Shown: positions 21,401 to 32,188 of the stretch, piece after piece | Position numbering within the stretch: the first letter of the stretch is position 1 | Layout: each line of letters begins with the position of its first letter | NCBI GenBank assembly: GCA_949126835.1 | Contig: OX421494.1 | Span: 24,884,185 to 24,948,184, forward strand | Direction of reading: 5' to 3' | From: Anisus vortex | Lineage: Eukaryota; Mollusca; Gastropoda; Planorbidae | Length of the DNA: 64,000 nt | The notes under the pieces: model-generated | Seen by the model: only the letters and a program-made list of their open reading frames with translations | Told to the model about the DNA's origin: nothing | Databases searched by the model: none | Position numbers and translations under genes: made by a program

Positions 21401-22190
21401 TCATGCGTGGTGCAAAAATTGGCTTCGATTTTTCGACCACTTCCCGTGGTCCGATCGAGCTGAAATTTGGACAGCAGATTTGTGGCGCCTGACAATACAT
21501 CCTATTAAATTTTCAGTTAAAACGACTTAATAATACTACACTTATGACAATATTCATTTCTTGAAAGGAAAGTATAAGAAATATTTTAATTTCGCGTTAA
21601 AAATGCCTGTGCAACTTTTTATAGTTTTTCGGCGCAAAGCTAGAAAAAAACATAATTATGCGCTACGATTATTTTTAGAACAATTCATACGGAGTAAGGA
21701 GATATTTTTGAGATTTGCAACACAGATATTTTTTCTGTACGTTTCATTTGCAGTAGTCAATCAATTATTTAATTACATGATGGTAAACTTAGTTTGCAAA
21801 TAAAGGGAGTATAATAAAAACTTCGTTTTTACGGTTTTCTTGTTACTTCCTTTATTTTAAGTTGCATTTTTTACTTCCTTTAAGTTGCATTTTCTGTCTG
21901 TCTGTCTGCAATCGTCGTAGGTGCAAAAATTGGCTTCGATTTTTCGACCACTTCCCGTGGTCCGATCAAGCTGAAATTTGGACAGCAGATTTGGGGCGCC
22001 TAACAATACATCCTATCAAATTTTCAGTTAAAACGACTTAATAATACTACATTTATGACAATATTCATTTCTTAAAAGGAAAGTATAAGAAATATATTGA
22101 TTTCGCGTTCAAAATGCCTGTGCAACTTTTTATACTTAGTTTGCAAATAAAGGGAGTATACTGAAAACTTCGTTTTTATGGTTTTCTTGT
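18426..22190 (+). repeat. Satellite array: eight units of about 480 bp with inverted ends
   Basis: Units start at 18426, 18914, 19395, 19874, 20366, 20874, 21353 and 21845 (the last is internally shortened). Each begins ACTCCCTTTATTTTAAGTT and ends GCAAATAAAGGGAGT, so the unit has inverted termini. Units are joined by a linker containing CTTCGTTTTTACGGTTTTC. Inside each unit is GACCACTTCCCGTGGTC, a perfect 6-bp-stem hairpin, and in some units a (CTGT)n run. Units 3-5 and 6-8 match each other at a constant offset of 1479 bp, so a three-unit block was duplicated. Short open frames of 65-80 codons (starting MPVKLF or MKGKYKKYF) recur but look incidental. Confidence 0.9.
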
Positions 22191-22224
22191 TAAAAGTATT
22201 TTTCTGTGCTTGTATACAAATAAC

Positions 22225-22345
22225 AAATATTTATTTTATTTTGTTTAAAATATGCTGAAGGAAAAAAAATCTGTAATCAAGACAAATTTCCATTTGTTTG
22301 GATCAATAAAGAAATCTTATCTTATCTTATCTTATATATAAATTC
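22225..22345 (+). mobile_element. LINE-like 3' tail ending in (CTTAT)n
   Basis: The segment contains GTTTAAAATATGCTGAAGGA, CTGTAATCAAGACAAATTTC and GGATCAATAAAGAAATC, then TCTTATCTTATCTTAT. The same sequence lies inverted at 37003-37200. A polyadenylation-like AATAAA directly before a short tandem tail suggests a retroposon 3' end. Confidence 0.6.
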
Positions 22346-22985
22346 TTTAGTCATACAATATTTATATTAAGTTGAAATATTTATATTATATACTTTGATC
22401 ATTTTAAAGTTAAAAATTTAAATTGTAAGTCTTCTTTTTAAAAGGAAACAAAAACAAAACATATCAGAAATATTAATGCAAAGAAAACGGTTTAATTGCC
22501 TCCCTTTAATTAAATTCTCCATATTTGATGCCAATGATGCCAGACAGTTCATTTTCGCCCGTACCGGGCACCGGAGCCCATAAGAGTTTAGGGGGCCAAT
22601 AAATATTGAAATTTAAAATAAAACTGGCAATTACGCAAGTAATAGCTTTAAAGTCTTTATTATTAGATCTCAGAATAACTGAGATTTATGTTAAAATATT
22701 ATTTAAACCTTTTCAAAAACGGTTAATTTTCTTGCCAGACATCTATCAAGCCTAGATAGATGTGTCTGGGATTTTATTACAAATATTCTTTTCGTGAACC
22801 ATTCTTTTAATGTGTGTAACATAGGCTATATATATATATAGCATCCACTGATTTATATTATAATTATAAAGGTCTAAATTCATGACACTACAGCTTTTGA
22901 CTTCTGCTAATCCAAAATCAACTAGGTTTTTTTTTTACAAAGATTTCACCACGTTATAAGGATCAATGGTCCTTCGTATTATTTT
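22346..22985. other. AT-rich region with hAT and other transposon scraps
   Basis: TTGCCTCCCTTTAATT and TGATGCCA.. near 22495-22545 resemble the interior of the hAT element at 15586. GTACCGGGCACCGG and AAGAGTTTAGGGGGCC near 22562-22600 match a segment at 31920-31960. No coding sequence is supported. Confidence 0.45.
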
Positions 22986-22989
22986 TTTA

Positions 22990-23580
22990 GTATTCTTCTT
23001 CTTCTTCGCCATTATCATCTCCTAGTGGAGCATAGGCCATCAACAATCTCTTTCCATGACCTCCTGTCTCTGGCTATCTTCTCCAACTCCTTCCAAGTTC
23101 TCCCGATCACCTGCACATCCTTTTCTACTTCCCTCCGCCAGGTGTTCTTTGGTCTACCTCTTCGTCATGCACCCTGGGGATTCCACGAAAGAGCTTGTCT
23201 GGTCAAGTTTGTCGTTGGTTTCCTCAATGTGTGGCCTATCCATTTCCATCTCCTTTTTTGTATTTGTTGTTCTACTGGAATATGTGCTGTCCTTTCCCAT
23301 ACAGTTGCATTTGTAATCTTGTCATACCATTTGATATCCATTATTCTACGTAGGCAGCCATTCACAAAAGTTTGTAGTTAGTTCAAATCCCCCTTTGTTA
23401 ATCTCCAACTTTCTGAGCCATATAGTAAGACAGATTTTACATTAGAATTAAAGATTCTTAATTTAGTTTTGGTTCTAATTTGTTTTGTTTTCCAGATATT
23501 TTTTAGCATAGCAAAGGCTCCTCTTGCTTTTTGTATCTTTACTTTTTTTAGTATAATCAATGCAAATTTGTCTTTTCCAA
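22990..23580 (-). mobile_element. Non-LTR retrotransposon reverse-transcriptase 3' fragment
   Basis: The minus strand reads in order [84 protein letters not shown] and RDRRSWKEIVDGLC. This is the characteristic C-terminus of endonuclease/reverse-transcriptase LINEs. The frame is maintained but has at least two in-frame stops (near 23378 and 23163), so it is dead. It is a different family from the L2/CR1-like LINE at 11334. Confidence 0.85.
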
Positions 23581-23584
23581 ACTA

Positions 23585-23700
23585 TAACTCACTTTGCCCA
23601 GGGGCGGAGAGGGGGAACAGAAAATGGTTTTAAAAATCGGATATTTAGAACCGAAAATAGGAGTTGAGAAAAAATAGGATATTAACATCCCTAATGTGAA
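23585..23700 (+). mobile_element. End of a hAT element of the TTAACATCCCTA family
   Basis: A G-rich stretch, repeated AACCGAAAA-type blocks and the end ATTAACATCCCTAATG match the right ends at 30560-30690 and 31700-31795. The rest of this copy is not recognisable. Confidence 0.55.
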
Positions 23701-23779
23701 GTAGAAGACTGAAGATAATAATAACGGATTATTTTATCACTCCAAATAATGGTTTACTCAAAAAGAGTGCCCATAAACT

Positions 23780-24182
23780 AGTTAATATTGCACATAAATG
23801 TGCAGTCTTTTGAAATCATTTGTTTCGCATTTTCGGTTTATTTTTCGGTTTCGGCCGAAGTTGTAGTTACAAATTTGGTTTCGGTCGGTCTCTAATACGT
23901 ATGACTGTCTTCTAGAAGGGACTTGAGAAACTATACAATTGACCATCTTAACAATAGATTCTATCACAGATCGCAAGTCCAATGATGGGAGCTTTGCATA
24001 CAAACATTCCTGAACTAAAACAGTTGACGTCCAGTGTGATTCCCATGTAGTTCGCAATGCAGCACCCGCTAATTACGCTGACATAGGCCTACCCTGTTTT
24101 CACAATATTCTTGGAGGTCTCTCGCGTGCCAATGAAAATCGTTCTGCATCGCGTGCATTAGGTTGCCGACCCCTGGTGTACT
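23780..24182 (-). mobile_element. hAT relic with intact CAGGGGTCGGCAAC end
   Basis: The right end reads GGTTGCCGACCCCTGG at about 24164-24179, the best preserved terminus of the family seen at 15586. The minus strand has transposase fragments (IESIVKMVNCIVSQV) parallel to those at 27990-28100 (IKSIVKTVNFIVSQV). It is pseudogenised. Confidence 0.65.
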
Positions 24183-24354
24183 TGAACATTTAGTTAAATA
24201 TGCAAAGAAGCCTCTAATTGTAATATAGGGCCTAATTATTTTCGATAGCATTTATGTAGGCCTGTGGCCTTTAAAGTTTGTTTCGCTAGTGTGGATGATG
24301 GTATGAATGCATGTTTTTGTTGTGTTGACAGGAAGAGTCCCACCTTTTTATTTA

Positions 24355-26409
24355 GAGTTAGAGTTCTTTCCCCTGTGTGAAAGTAGTTGTCTGGCCACAG
24401 CGAGACAGGGGACAACACAGTTCGTTTTGCCGTATATATCTATGGTTTTGCCGCTGTGTGCGGAGATGGGTTGATGTTAGTCAGTCGGACTAGTTGACTG
24501 GTTTTTTTTTTTTTTTGGTGTTTTTAGATTTTTTAAATTTTCGTGTATAAATAAAACTACACTCTCACATTCCTGAGTTAGAGTTCTTTCCCCTGTGTGA
24601 AAGTAGTTGTCTATTGTCTGACTGTCTGGCCACTGCGAGACAGGGGACAACACAGTTCGTTTTGCCGCTTTGTATGCGGAGATGGGTTGATGTTAGATAC
24701 TGGTAAAGATTTTATTTTAAACTATAAGGTACTTTTATATATGTATGCATGCTATATATCTTTTTCTTTTTATTTCCACTGTGGGTACGGTATTTATAAG
24801 TTGACATCACGTTTGTATTTAGTGTCCCTTTAATCCAGCAGTGAAGCGCCAAATTTAACTAGTCTAGGTCACCATGCCTGCTTCACGCATGCTTTACATT
24901 TTGTTTTATATTTTGTTTTATATTTATAGCTTCATAATGAAGTATTGTTGGGAAACAGACGCATGCTTTACATTTTGTTTTATATGTATAGCTTCATAAT
25001 GAAGTATTGTTGGGAAACAGTTTTAGGGATAAAGAGCATGTTGTGGAATAAGAGTAACACATTATGAGCATGTCATTGTCATTTGACTATATATGTAAAC
25101 TAGAGTGGTATGTTTACGGGTGGGGCTAAGCAGTCAATATTATATTAATACAATATTTAAATATTGCTGGTACTGCCTTGGATAACAACACTTTTGTATA
25201 ATTAATGCGTTGGTTTTGTCTAAGGTAATCATGGTCTCCCAGATTCTGAGTCATACCTTGTTATGTATTTGTTACATTGGTTGATTTATGCATGATTATT
25301 TAAAGTGTGGTTAGACGCTCTCGTTCTCATATTGACACTCTTTTAAATATCCAGTACTATTGTTCTAATGTAAAATTATTATGTAACTATTCTTATCGAT
25401 CACTGCTTCATGTCTCTAGTTAAAATGCAGTATTATATTAGTTCGTATTTTTATTTAAATATATCCATGTGTTTTATTATTTTATATCTCCCAGTCAGTC
25501 GGACTAGTTGACTGGTTGGGTTTTTTGGTGTTTTAGGATTTTGTTAATTTTCGTGTATACCGGTAAATAAAACTACAGTAGAAGTCAATTAGTCCGGCAT
25601 CCAACAGTCCGGAATGCCCGATAGTCCGGCATCGCTCCGGAAAATTGTAAAAATTTAGGTTTTCTCCAAATGTGTGTCTTTAAAGCAAATAAAAACGCTC
25701 GAGAGCGATTCGGAAGTTTTTGGGGTAGTTCGGGATCATCCGGAAGCGCTCGGTATTTTTCGGAAACAATTAGCAGTCGGCTAGTCTCAGCTGTCACAAC
25801 AAATACAGGTGCAGTGCAGCACAGTTAATCAATCACGAAGCCATTATCAACAGTGTAGTAAACCCTCAGTCTACTCAAAAACTTGAAGAAAATGATTCAG
25901 ATGCCGAAACGGAAGAAAAGGAAAAAATCAGCTGGGCAGTAGCTGCAGAATCACTAAATAAGTTAATCTCTTTTGCTGAGGCTAGTACTAGCTACAGTGC
26001 TTCAGAAATTATTGATTTCCATATCATTAGAAATAAATTTTATACTAAACGCCATAAGTCAAGAAAACATTCGTGACTTTTTTAAATCTAAGTGAAATAT
26101 GTTTTACAGTAGGCCTACGTGTACATAGGCCTACATTATATGAACTGTAAAATACACTTTGTTGTATTTGCATACTGTAGCCTATTTGTAGTTTAATTAT
26201 TAACCTAATTGTTCTTATAATTACGATTTACGTATGTATGTAGGGCCTAGTTAAAAAAAAGTAGTCCTACATTTGTTTTACGGCAAAGCCTACACTAAAA
26301 AGAAGGGGCAACGTCCGATAGACCGGAATTTTCGATAGTCCGGCACCGAGCCGGTCCCGAACGTGCCGGATTATCGGACTTCTACTGTACCCTCTCACAT
26401 TCCTGAGTT
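24355..26409 (+). repeat. LTR-like tandem unit (short copy followed by long copy)
   Basis: Block A (24355-24480; begins GAGTTAGAGTTCTTTC, ends GATGGGTTGATGTTAG) is followed by block B (24481-24580; TCAGTCGGACTAGTTGACTG to TCACATTCCTGAGTTA). A second A (24575-24696) is followed by 798 bp of extra sequence C and then a second B (25495-25575, continuing at 26390-26409 beyond a Tigger insertion). AATAAA lies near the end of both B blocks, as in an LTR. The first unit is therefore the second unit lacking C. No gag or pol genes are seen, so it is a solo LTR or similar non-coding repeat. Confidence 0.6.
25576..26387 (+). mobile_element. pogo/Tigger-type DNA transposon remnant with TA target duplication
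   Basis: The inverted ends CAGTAGAAGTC and GACTTCTACTG are flanked by TA on both sides (25574-25575, 26388-26389). The sub-terminal sequence is rich in TCCGGCA repeats. The plus strand around 25828-26076 is open and encodes ISWAVAAESLNKLISFAEA, SASEIIDFHIIRNKF and KRHKSRKHS before TGA, matching the C-terminal tail of Tigger transposases. The DDE core is missing, so this is an internally deleted derivative. The paralogous empty site at 24552-24580 confirms the boundaries. Confidence 0.85.
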
Positions 26410-27529
26410 CATGTTAAGTGAGTTACGTACTACCAGCTTACATTTAGGATATCTTTTTTATTATTTTTCTCCAGAGACACTTACAAATAAAGACCTATGA
26501 GCCTTATAGTTCTCCCTGTTAGCTTAGTAGGCACCTCTTTGTCGCTGCATAGGCTTACTAGTTTGGCAGTCAAAGCTAGTTAGTCGATCCGTTTACACTT
26601 TAATGATTTCCTGTGCGGTAGCCAGGAGGGGAGATAGAAAGTGTCATAATTTTAGACAAATGCATTGAAAATTTAAAAATTAAAACATTTTTTTGTCATT
26701 TTAACAAAATGTATTTTGGGAAGAGTCTGTAAAAAAAAAATAATTATGTATCAACTGTATTGCCACAGAAGATATAACCTTACATTTGACTACACAACAT
26801 ATATAACTAGTGAATATTTACCACTGACAAGAGTAACACCAATAGTTAAATCACTAAACCTAGAAACACTAGAGGGCATAAATTATCAATCAACAGTGAG
26901 AGTCACTTTTCCTATTTTACACATCTTTGTAATATTATTTGCAAGATCAATAGGCCTAGGCCTACTGAAGAGGAGGAACAATTACAATAATTTAAACTAA
27001 GAACTATAATATGTAGCCTACTATGTACTTGATTAAAGTATTTTTGTACTAGACCTGTAAAGCTGTGATAGAAATTATTACGCTAATGGTAAATGGTAAG
27101 TAACACTTATGACAGTTTCACAAAATGGTCCGCAGACCTTTTAAAAAGATTCCTGATTTTTCAAACGCATGTAATACAAATAAATCATCTAGATATGACT
27201 AGTGTTAGAAAAAAAAGTGGGGCGGGCGCGGAAGCCCAGAAAAGATATCGTACCGGCATCTTTTTTTTTTCTCTCGAGGGTCCTATGTGTGATTAAAACA
27301 GCTTTCATGTGTGCTAAAATATGTTCACTAGTGTAAATTAAACTAAAAGCTGAAAGTAGAGTGAATGCCTTGCAGTTGACAATAGGCCTAACAAATGACT
27401 ATCCTGAGCAGCTTCCTTTCAGATTTTCCCGAAAATCGTCACATTTCGATGCCCATTTTCGTTTTATTTAAAATGAAAAAAATGCCAATGTCTCTATACT
27501 ATAAAAAGATCCAGATCTAATTAGTTTGT
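26410..27529. other. Intergenic sequence, nothing assignable
   Basis: Two open stretches (26716-27000 and 27093-27296) have no recognisable similarity, low-complexity composition and no supporting splice context. I see no gene or defined repeat here. Confidence 0.4.
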
Positions 27530-28245
27530 AGTAAGATGATGCCAGTAAGGCTTGATGTTGTATGGATTCGAGAAACGAGTCCATAAACTTGAAAGTTTTG
27601 CCTTTACTTTGTTCAGAAACCTCCGCATTGAGTGCTTCAAGGTGGGCTGCTGCTGAAAAAGCTCATCTATCTTAATTTGCATTTAATTCAGGAAACATTT
27701 AAATGTTTTGAAATTGATTTCTCGGCAAGATATGTCCAGTTTCAATGCAAATCCATTCAAGTGATCCAACACTTCAAGTGCTTTTCGATCCCGTCCTTGT
27801 AAATGCAAGTTCGACTCACTGAGATGTGTCGCCATGTCATTGAGAAACATCGGCTTTAAAAGTCAGTTCTCCGCATTCAATACCGGTACCGGTAATATTT
27901 TTGCTTTCATCATGAAACACTTAATTGCTTCCAGTGAAGAAACTATTATAATCTATCCAAGACTTTACCTATAGGCTCCGTATCACTTTCTTATAGAAGA
28001 GACTTGAGAAACTATAAAATTGACTGTCTTAACAATAGATTTAATCACAATCCAATGATGAGAGATTTGCATACAAACATTCCTGTACTTAACCAGTGTG
28101 ATTCCAATGTCGTTCACCACACAGCACCCTTTAATTATGCTGACGTACGTTGTTTTTTTACTTGCATTAAAAAATCGCTTTCCTATAGCGTGCCCCCGAA
28201 AATCGTCCTGCTTGCCAAGCTGGCACGTGTGTCTTAGGCCAATGC
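27530..28245 (-). mobile_element. hAT transposase remnant (ZBED5/GTF2IRD2-like)
   Basis: The minus strand near 27860-27540 reads FLNDMATHLSESNLHLQGRD, ALEVLDHLNGFALKL, then after a stop ELFQQQPTLKHSMRRF and LSSLWTRFSNP. This is the order of the C-terminal part of hAT transposases resembling ZBED5/SCAND3/GTF2IRD2. The segment from about 27990 to 28240 parallels the copy at 23780-24182. Stops and frame breaks make it a pseudogene. Confidence 0.7.
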
Positions 28246-28579
28246 TTGCAGTCTAGACTTGGTCTTTGGTGCCAAAATATATACTAGGCCTATAATACGC
28301 TTTTTCAAATGTCACGAGTAAGGCCGCAAACGCAGTGGGCACAAACACACCTTCGGCACGTATCTTAAGCCGAACGCAAGTTGTACGATTGAACTGAGAT
28401 TGGCACAAACGCAGTGCGCGATACGACGTGCATTCAACTTTTAGCCAGCGAGAGCCTAGAGATCATGTGACGCACAGGTAATTCCAAAATGCATTGCAGC
28501 TTTGCAGCTTGTTCTATTTTATTGGCTCGGGTAAAGGTATTGTAGGGCTCAGCGTCAACGGTACTGGGTTCATCGCATA

Positions 28580-28782
28580 TTTCGAAAGAGAGAAAGGTTT
28601 GGGGAATACCATCATCTTTTAGATGAGGTTTTGAACGACGAGGAAAAATGAATCGCGTACATCAGGATGAGACCCTCAACTTTTCGGACACTTTTGGAGC
28701 TAGTGAGTCCAAGCATCACCAAGCGCACCACAAACTTCCGAAAACCGTTGTCCCCAAGAGAACGACTTTTTATTACATTGAG
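28580..28782 (+). pseudogene. Harbinger transposase N-terminal exon, frameshifted
   Basis: One frame reads RFGEYHHLLDEVLNDEE; after a one-base shift the next reads AYIRMRPSTFRTLLELVSPS, ITKRTTNFRKPLSPRERL and FITLR. This is the order of the conserved N-terminal region of PIF/Harbinger (DDE_Tnp_4) transposases. It ends at a GTAAGT donor at 28783, as in intron-containing Harbinger genes. The frameshift shows it is inactive. No downstream DDE exon survives in the element. Confidence 0.75.
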
Positions 28783-29937
28783 GTAAGTCATCATCATCTG
28801 CACTCAGCAGAATCTTGAGGTACATTTAAGGTCCTCCAGTCCCCAGGGTACAAAGTTGGGCTGCCATGGCTGTACAGGTCTTACAGACCACTTAAACTTT
28901 AAGAGCTCCAATACTCATACAAGTCCTTGATCACAACAAACAAACCGACAAACATAGTAGGGCCTACAACAATTAATGTACAAAACAAACAAGTCAGAAC
29001 AAAGCAAAAACAGAAGCAACAAAAAACGTACTGATTATTATAAAGTACCGTAACTTTTTATTGATCAAAGTCCGATCCAATGCTGTGTATATAATGATAT
29101 TATGGAAAAAAGGAAATAGGTTCTTGATTGTCTTTTCAAGTCCTAAAAGAAAACATTTAAATGTAATGCTCCTTGCTATTGAAAAGATTAAAGTTAAAAA
29201 TGGAATCATTGTATTTGAACCGGGCCTAAAAATATTTTCAAAGGAACTTGGACACTTTGATTTTTCCGTGCATTATATTAGTACCGGTACTGATGTGTAG
29301 CATTAGCTGTGTGGTATTGTTCATAATTGTATGCATCACTTTGTACATTGTGTTCAACAGGCGTACATCTAGACATAGGGCTTGGGCGTGGCTGACTTCT
29401 TGACCCTCGTTCACTTGGCATTTGGCCGGCCATGAGATATATCACAATCACACCATGGATCTCCATTTGACATTGCATCTTTTTAATTGGTTCCAACATT
29501 TTCATTTTTGTAACCAAGGGGACGTCCATTAATTACGTCAACAATTTTTAGTCAATTTTTACCCCCCCTCCCCCTTGTCAACAACTGTCAAACTTTCAGA
29601 GACCACCCCCCCCTATATAATTACGTCAACAATTGGTTACCCCCCTTCCCCCTAAAAACAGGTAACTTAATTTTAGAAGCTTGCATTTATCTTTAAGTTA
29701 AAATAGATTTAAAACGGAATGAATTAAATTGTAATACATTTTAAAAGTTGTTAAAAAAAATTCTAATTGAATATAATTCTCATGTTTACAATTGTTCTTT
29801 TCATATACATATAATTTAATCATTTCTAATTCTACGTTTCACTAAAAATAAATAGCTTTTGGTACAATGTTAATTGTCAAATAGTTTATGGGGAATTAAA
29901 TTGTGCACCAGTTGTAAATTAGTCTTCTATTTTGACT

Positions 29938-30690
29938 ATGGATGTTAACCGTAGGAAAACTGGTTTTGATCTTCAAAACCGGATTTCGGTTTCTTGGTTG
30001 GGAGGTAGGCCTAATCATTATTTTATAAAAAATAAAATTCTTGAAATGCCTGGCTAACACTATTTAGTCTTAGATATTGTGTATCTTTTTTTCTAAATAC
30101 CAACTATAATATGGCTTGCGATAAAAACAACATCAAACCAAATGTTAAGTTACAGTTACAATCCTTTGTGCCAGAAAATTTTGAAAAAACGTCTTTAACG
30201 ATGGCTCGTTGTAAACTATGTTCCCAACAGATAAGCAGGAGCGGTGGCAGTAGGCCTACACCACTGGATTGCGTACTCATTTGCGTACTAAGCATCCTGG
30301 ATTAACATAGTCATCCTCTTCATATTCTTTTTAATATTATGGTCAACGATAATTGCAAATTTGATTATCACTATTGAAAGCTATTATCGGTTTTAATCAA
30401 TTAGCCCAGATTTTTTGGAGTTTTAAAGAATATTATGGTAAAGTGTACAAAATCATATTGTATTCAAAGAAATCAACCTCTTGAATGCCCTGCAAACACT
30501 AATTAAATTTGAACTATTTTTCAAATTTAAGCCTAACAACTAAACTAGGCACATTTGGCTTTTCCGGCCTGTAACTGGTGACATTGCGCGGGAAGGGGGG
30601 AAGAGGTGGGAGAGAAACCGAAATCCGGTGTATAGAACCGAAAACCGGTTTTGAAAAAAAAACGGTTTTAACATACCTAATTTTAACCAT
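29938..30690 (+). mobile_element. hAT-type element with ATGGATGTTAACCG / CGGTTTTAACAT ends and a BED finger remnant
   Basis: The left end ATGGATGTTAACCG and the right end CGGTTTTAACATACCTAA are inverted relatives, and AACCGG-rich blocks lie just inside both. The right half (30400-30690) is closely similar to 31550-31795 and, more weakly, to 23585-23700, so this is a family of at least three copies. It encodes a broken BED zinc finger. Confidence 0.65.
30111..30303 (+). pseudogene. BED-type zinc finger remnant of a hAT transposase
   Basis: The first frame gives SFVPENFEKTS..ARCKLCSQQI (the CxxC half of the finger). After a frame change at about 30250 the other frame gives TTGLRTHLRTKHPGLT (the HxxxxH half) and then TAG. 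This is the N-terminal DNA-binding finger of hAT transposases. The frame break and the absence of the rest of the transposase make it a remnant. Confidence 0.65.
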
Positions 30691-31195
30691 ATATTCACTA
30701 TTCTTTCTTACATTATTGTCCACACACACACATTATATACATACGGTAGTTGCCTTCCCTGCCCCCCTACCTTGCCTATTTGCCATCCTCTTCTTGCAAT
30801 ACTGGCGGCGTTACTGATACTAATACATTTTTATCTCATTAAATTTTCCAGAAAATTAGAAATGAAAACGTAAATTGTAAATTAAAATTTTCAAAAAAAT
30901 TAAAAATGAAAACATAAAAATTACTAAATATGTAGCCTAATCGACCTAATTTTAATGTTTCACCTATTATAACGTAGTGAGCAAAAAGATATTAGGGATG
31001 TTAAAAGGAAATAAGGTAGGCTAAGTATTTCGTAGGCTACTTCATGGAGTAGGCCAAGAATTATTTTCTGAAGGAAATATTTTTAAAATAACTATGTTGG
31101 ATTCACAAATTTTACTTAATTCAATGCTTTGCAAACATTAGTTTCCTAGTCTCGGCGAGGGCCTCTTATTGTTTTTAGTTCTATTGTCAATCCCA

Positions 31196-32188
31196 CAGGG
31201 CTGTGGAGTCGGAGTCGGAGTCGAGGAGTCGGAGTCGGAGGAAATTTGGGTACCTGGAGTCGGAGTCGGCAAATAATGCACCGACTCCGACTCCTACTAA
31301 ATTTAGATTAGAAAAAGACATGGCTTCATTTATTTTAAACAACCGATCACTAGGCCTTCAGAAATTAGTGATATGAGAAAGTAAATTATCTGTTTCTTCC
31401 TCTAAGTTCCCATCCCTACTCAAGATCATATCCCTATTGTCAGACTATAGCCGGTCGACACACAAAAAAGTCTTTTGAACTAATTTGAACGTCATATAGA
31501 CTGCTCGGCGCCGGTATTGATGACGCTATACAAGTGCCATTTACCAAGAATTTAAAAGAATTTTATGGTAAAGAGTACAAAATCATATTGTATTCACACA
31601 AATCAACCCCTTTAATGCCCTGCAAACACTAATTAAGTTTGATGTATTTTTCAAATATAGGCCTACCTACAAAACTAAGCACATTTGGCTGTTCCGGCAT
31701 GTGACTTGTGACATTGCGCGGGGGGTGGGGGAAACTGAAATCCGGTTTTAAACCGATTTTATAGAACCGATAACCGGTTTTAACATCCCTAGTTCTGCTG
31801 TTACAGGGAACGCAGCACCCATATGTAGCCTAGCCTCTCACTGGTAAGGGTGCCGTTTGCCCCTTGGCGTCGCTGATCGTCACCTCTACTGATCAGGCCC
31901 CACGAGAGGGGGGGGGTACAGCCGGTACGCCGTACCGGGGCCCTCAAGAGTTTAGGGGGCCTATGAATATTTAAAATTAAATACAGTAGACTGTTGGCTT
32001 TCCAGCCAGTAGTCCTGTGGTAATGATGTAGATGTAATAACGTGGATGTATTTTGCCTTTCTTTCCTTCAAGGAATGAACAAAATACATTCACATATTAA
32101 TACAGAGGAGTCGGAGTCGGGGAGTCGGAAGTAAAAAAAAAATGAGGAGTCGGAGTCGGAACATTTATCTACCGACTCCGCAGCCCTG
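31196..32188. mobile_element. hAT-type non-autonomous element with GAGTCGG-rich ends and perfect 8-bp duplication
   Basis: The ends CAGGGCTGTGGAGTCGG and CCGACTCCGCAGCCCTG are inverted repeats, followed inwards by many GGAGTC units. Perfect 8-bp duplications CAATCCCA flank it (31188-31195 and 32189-32196), which is diagnostic of hAT-type insertion. Inside lies the right half of a TTAACATCCCTA-type hAT element (31550-31795) and another element end (CCGTACCGGGGCC near 31930). Confidence 0.85.

Noticed and set aside
20082..21803. Repeated 65-80-codon open frames as possible small genes
   Set aside because: They lie in satellite units, are disrupted in other units, and have no splice or promoter context; kept only as a low-interest observation.
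25585..25797. 70-codon minus-strand open frame
   Set aside because: Lies within the GC-rich sub-terminal repeats of the Tigger element; the real transposase remnant is on the plus strand.
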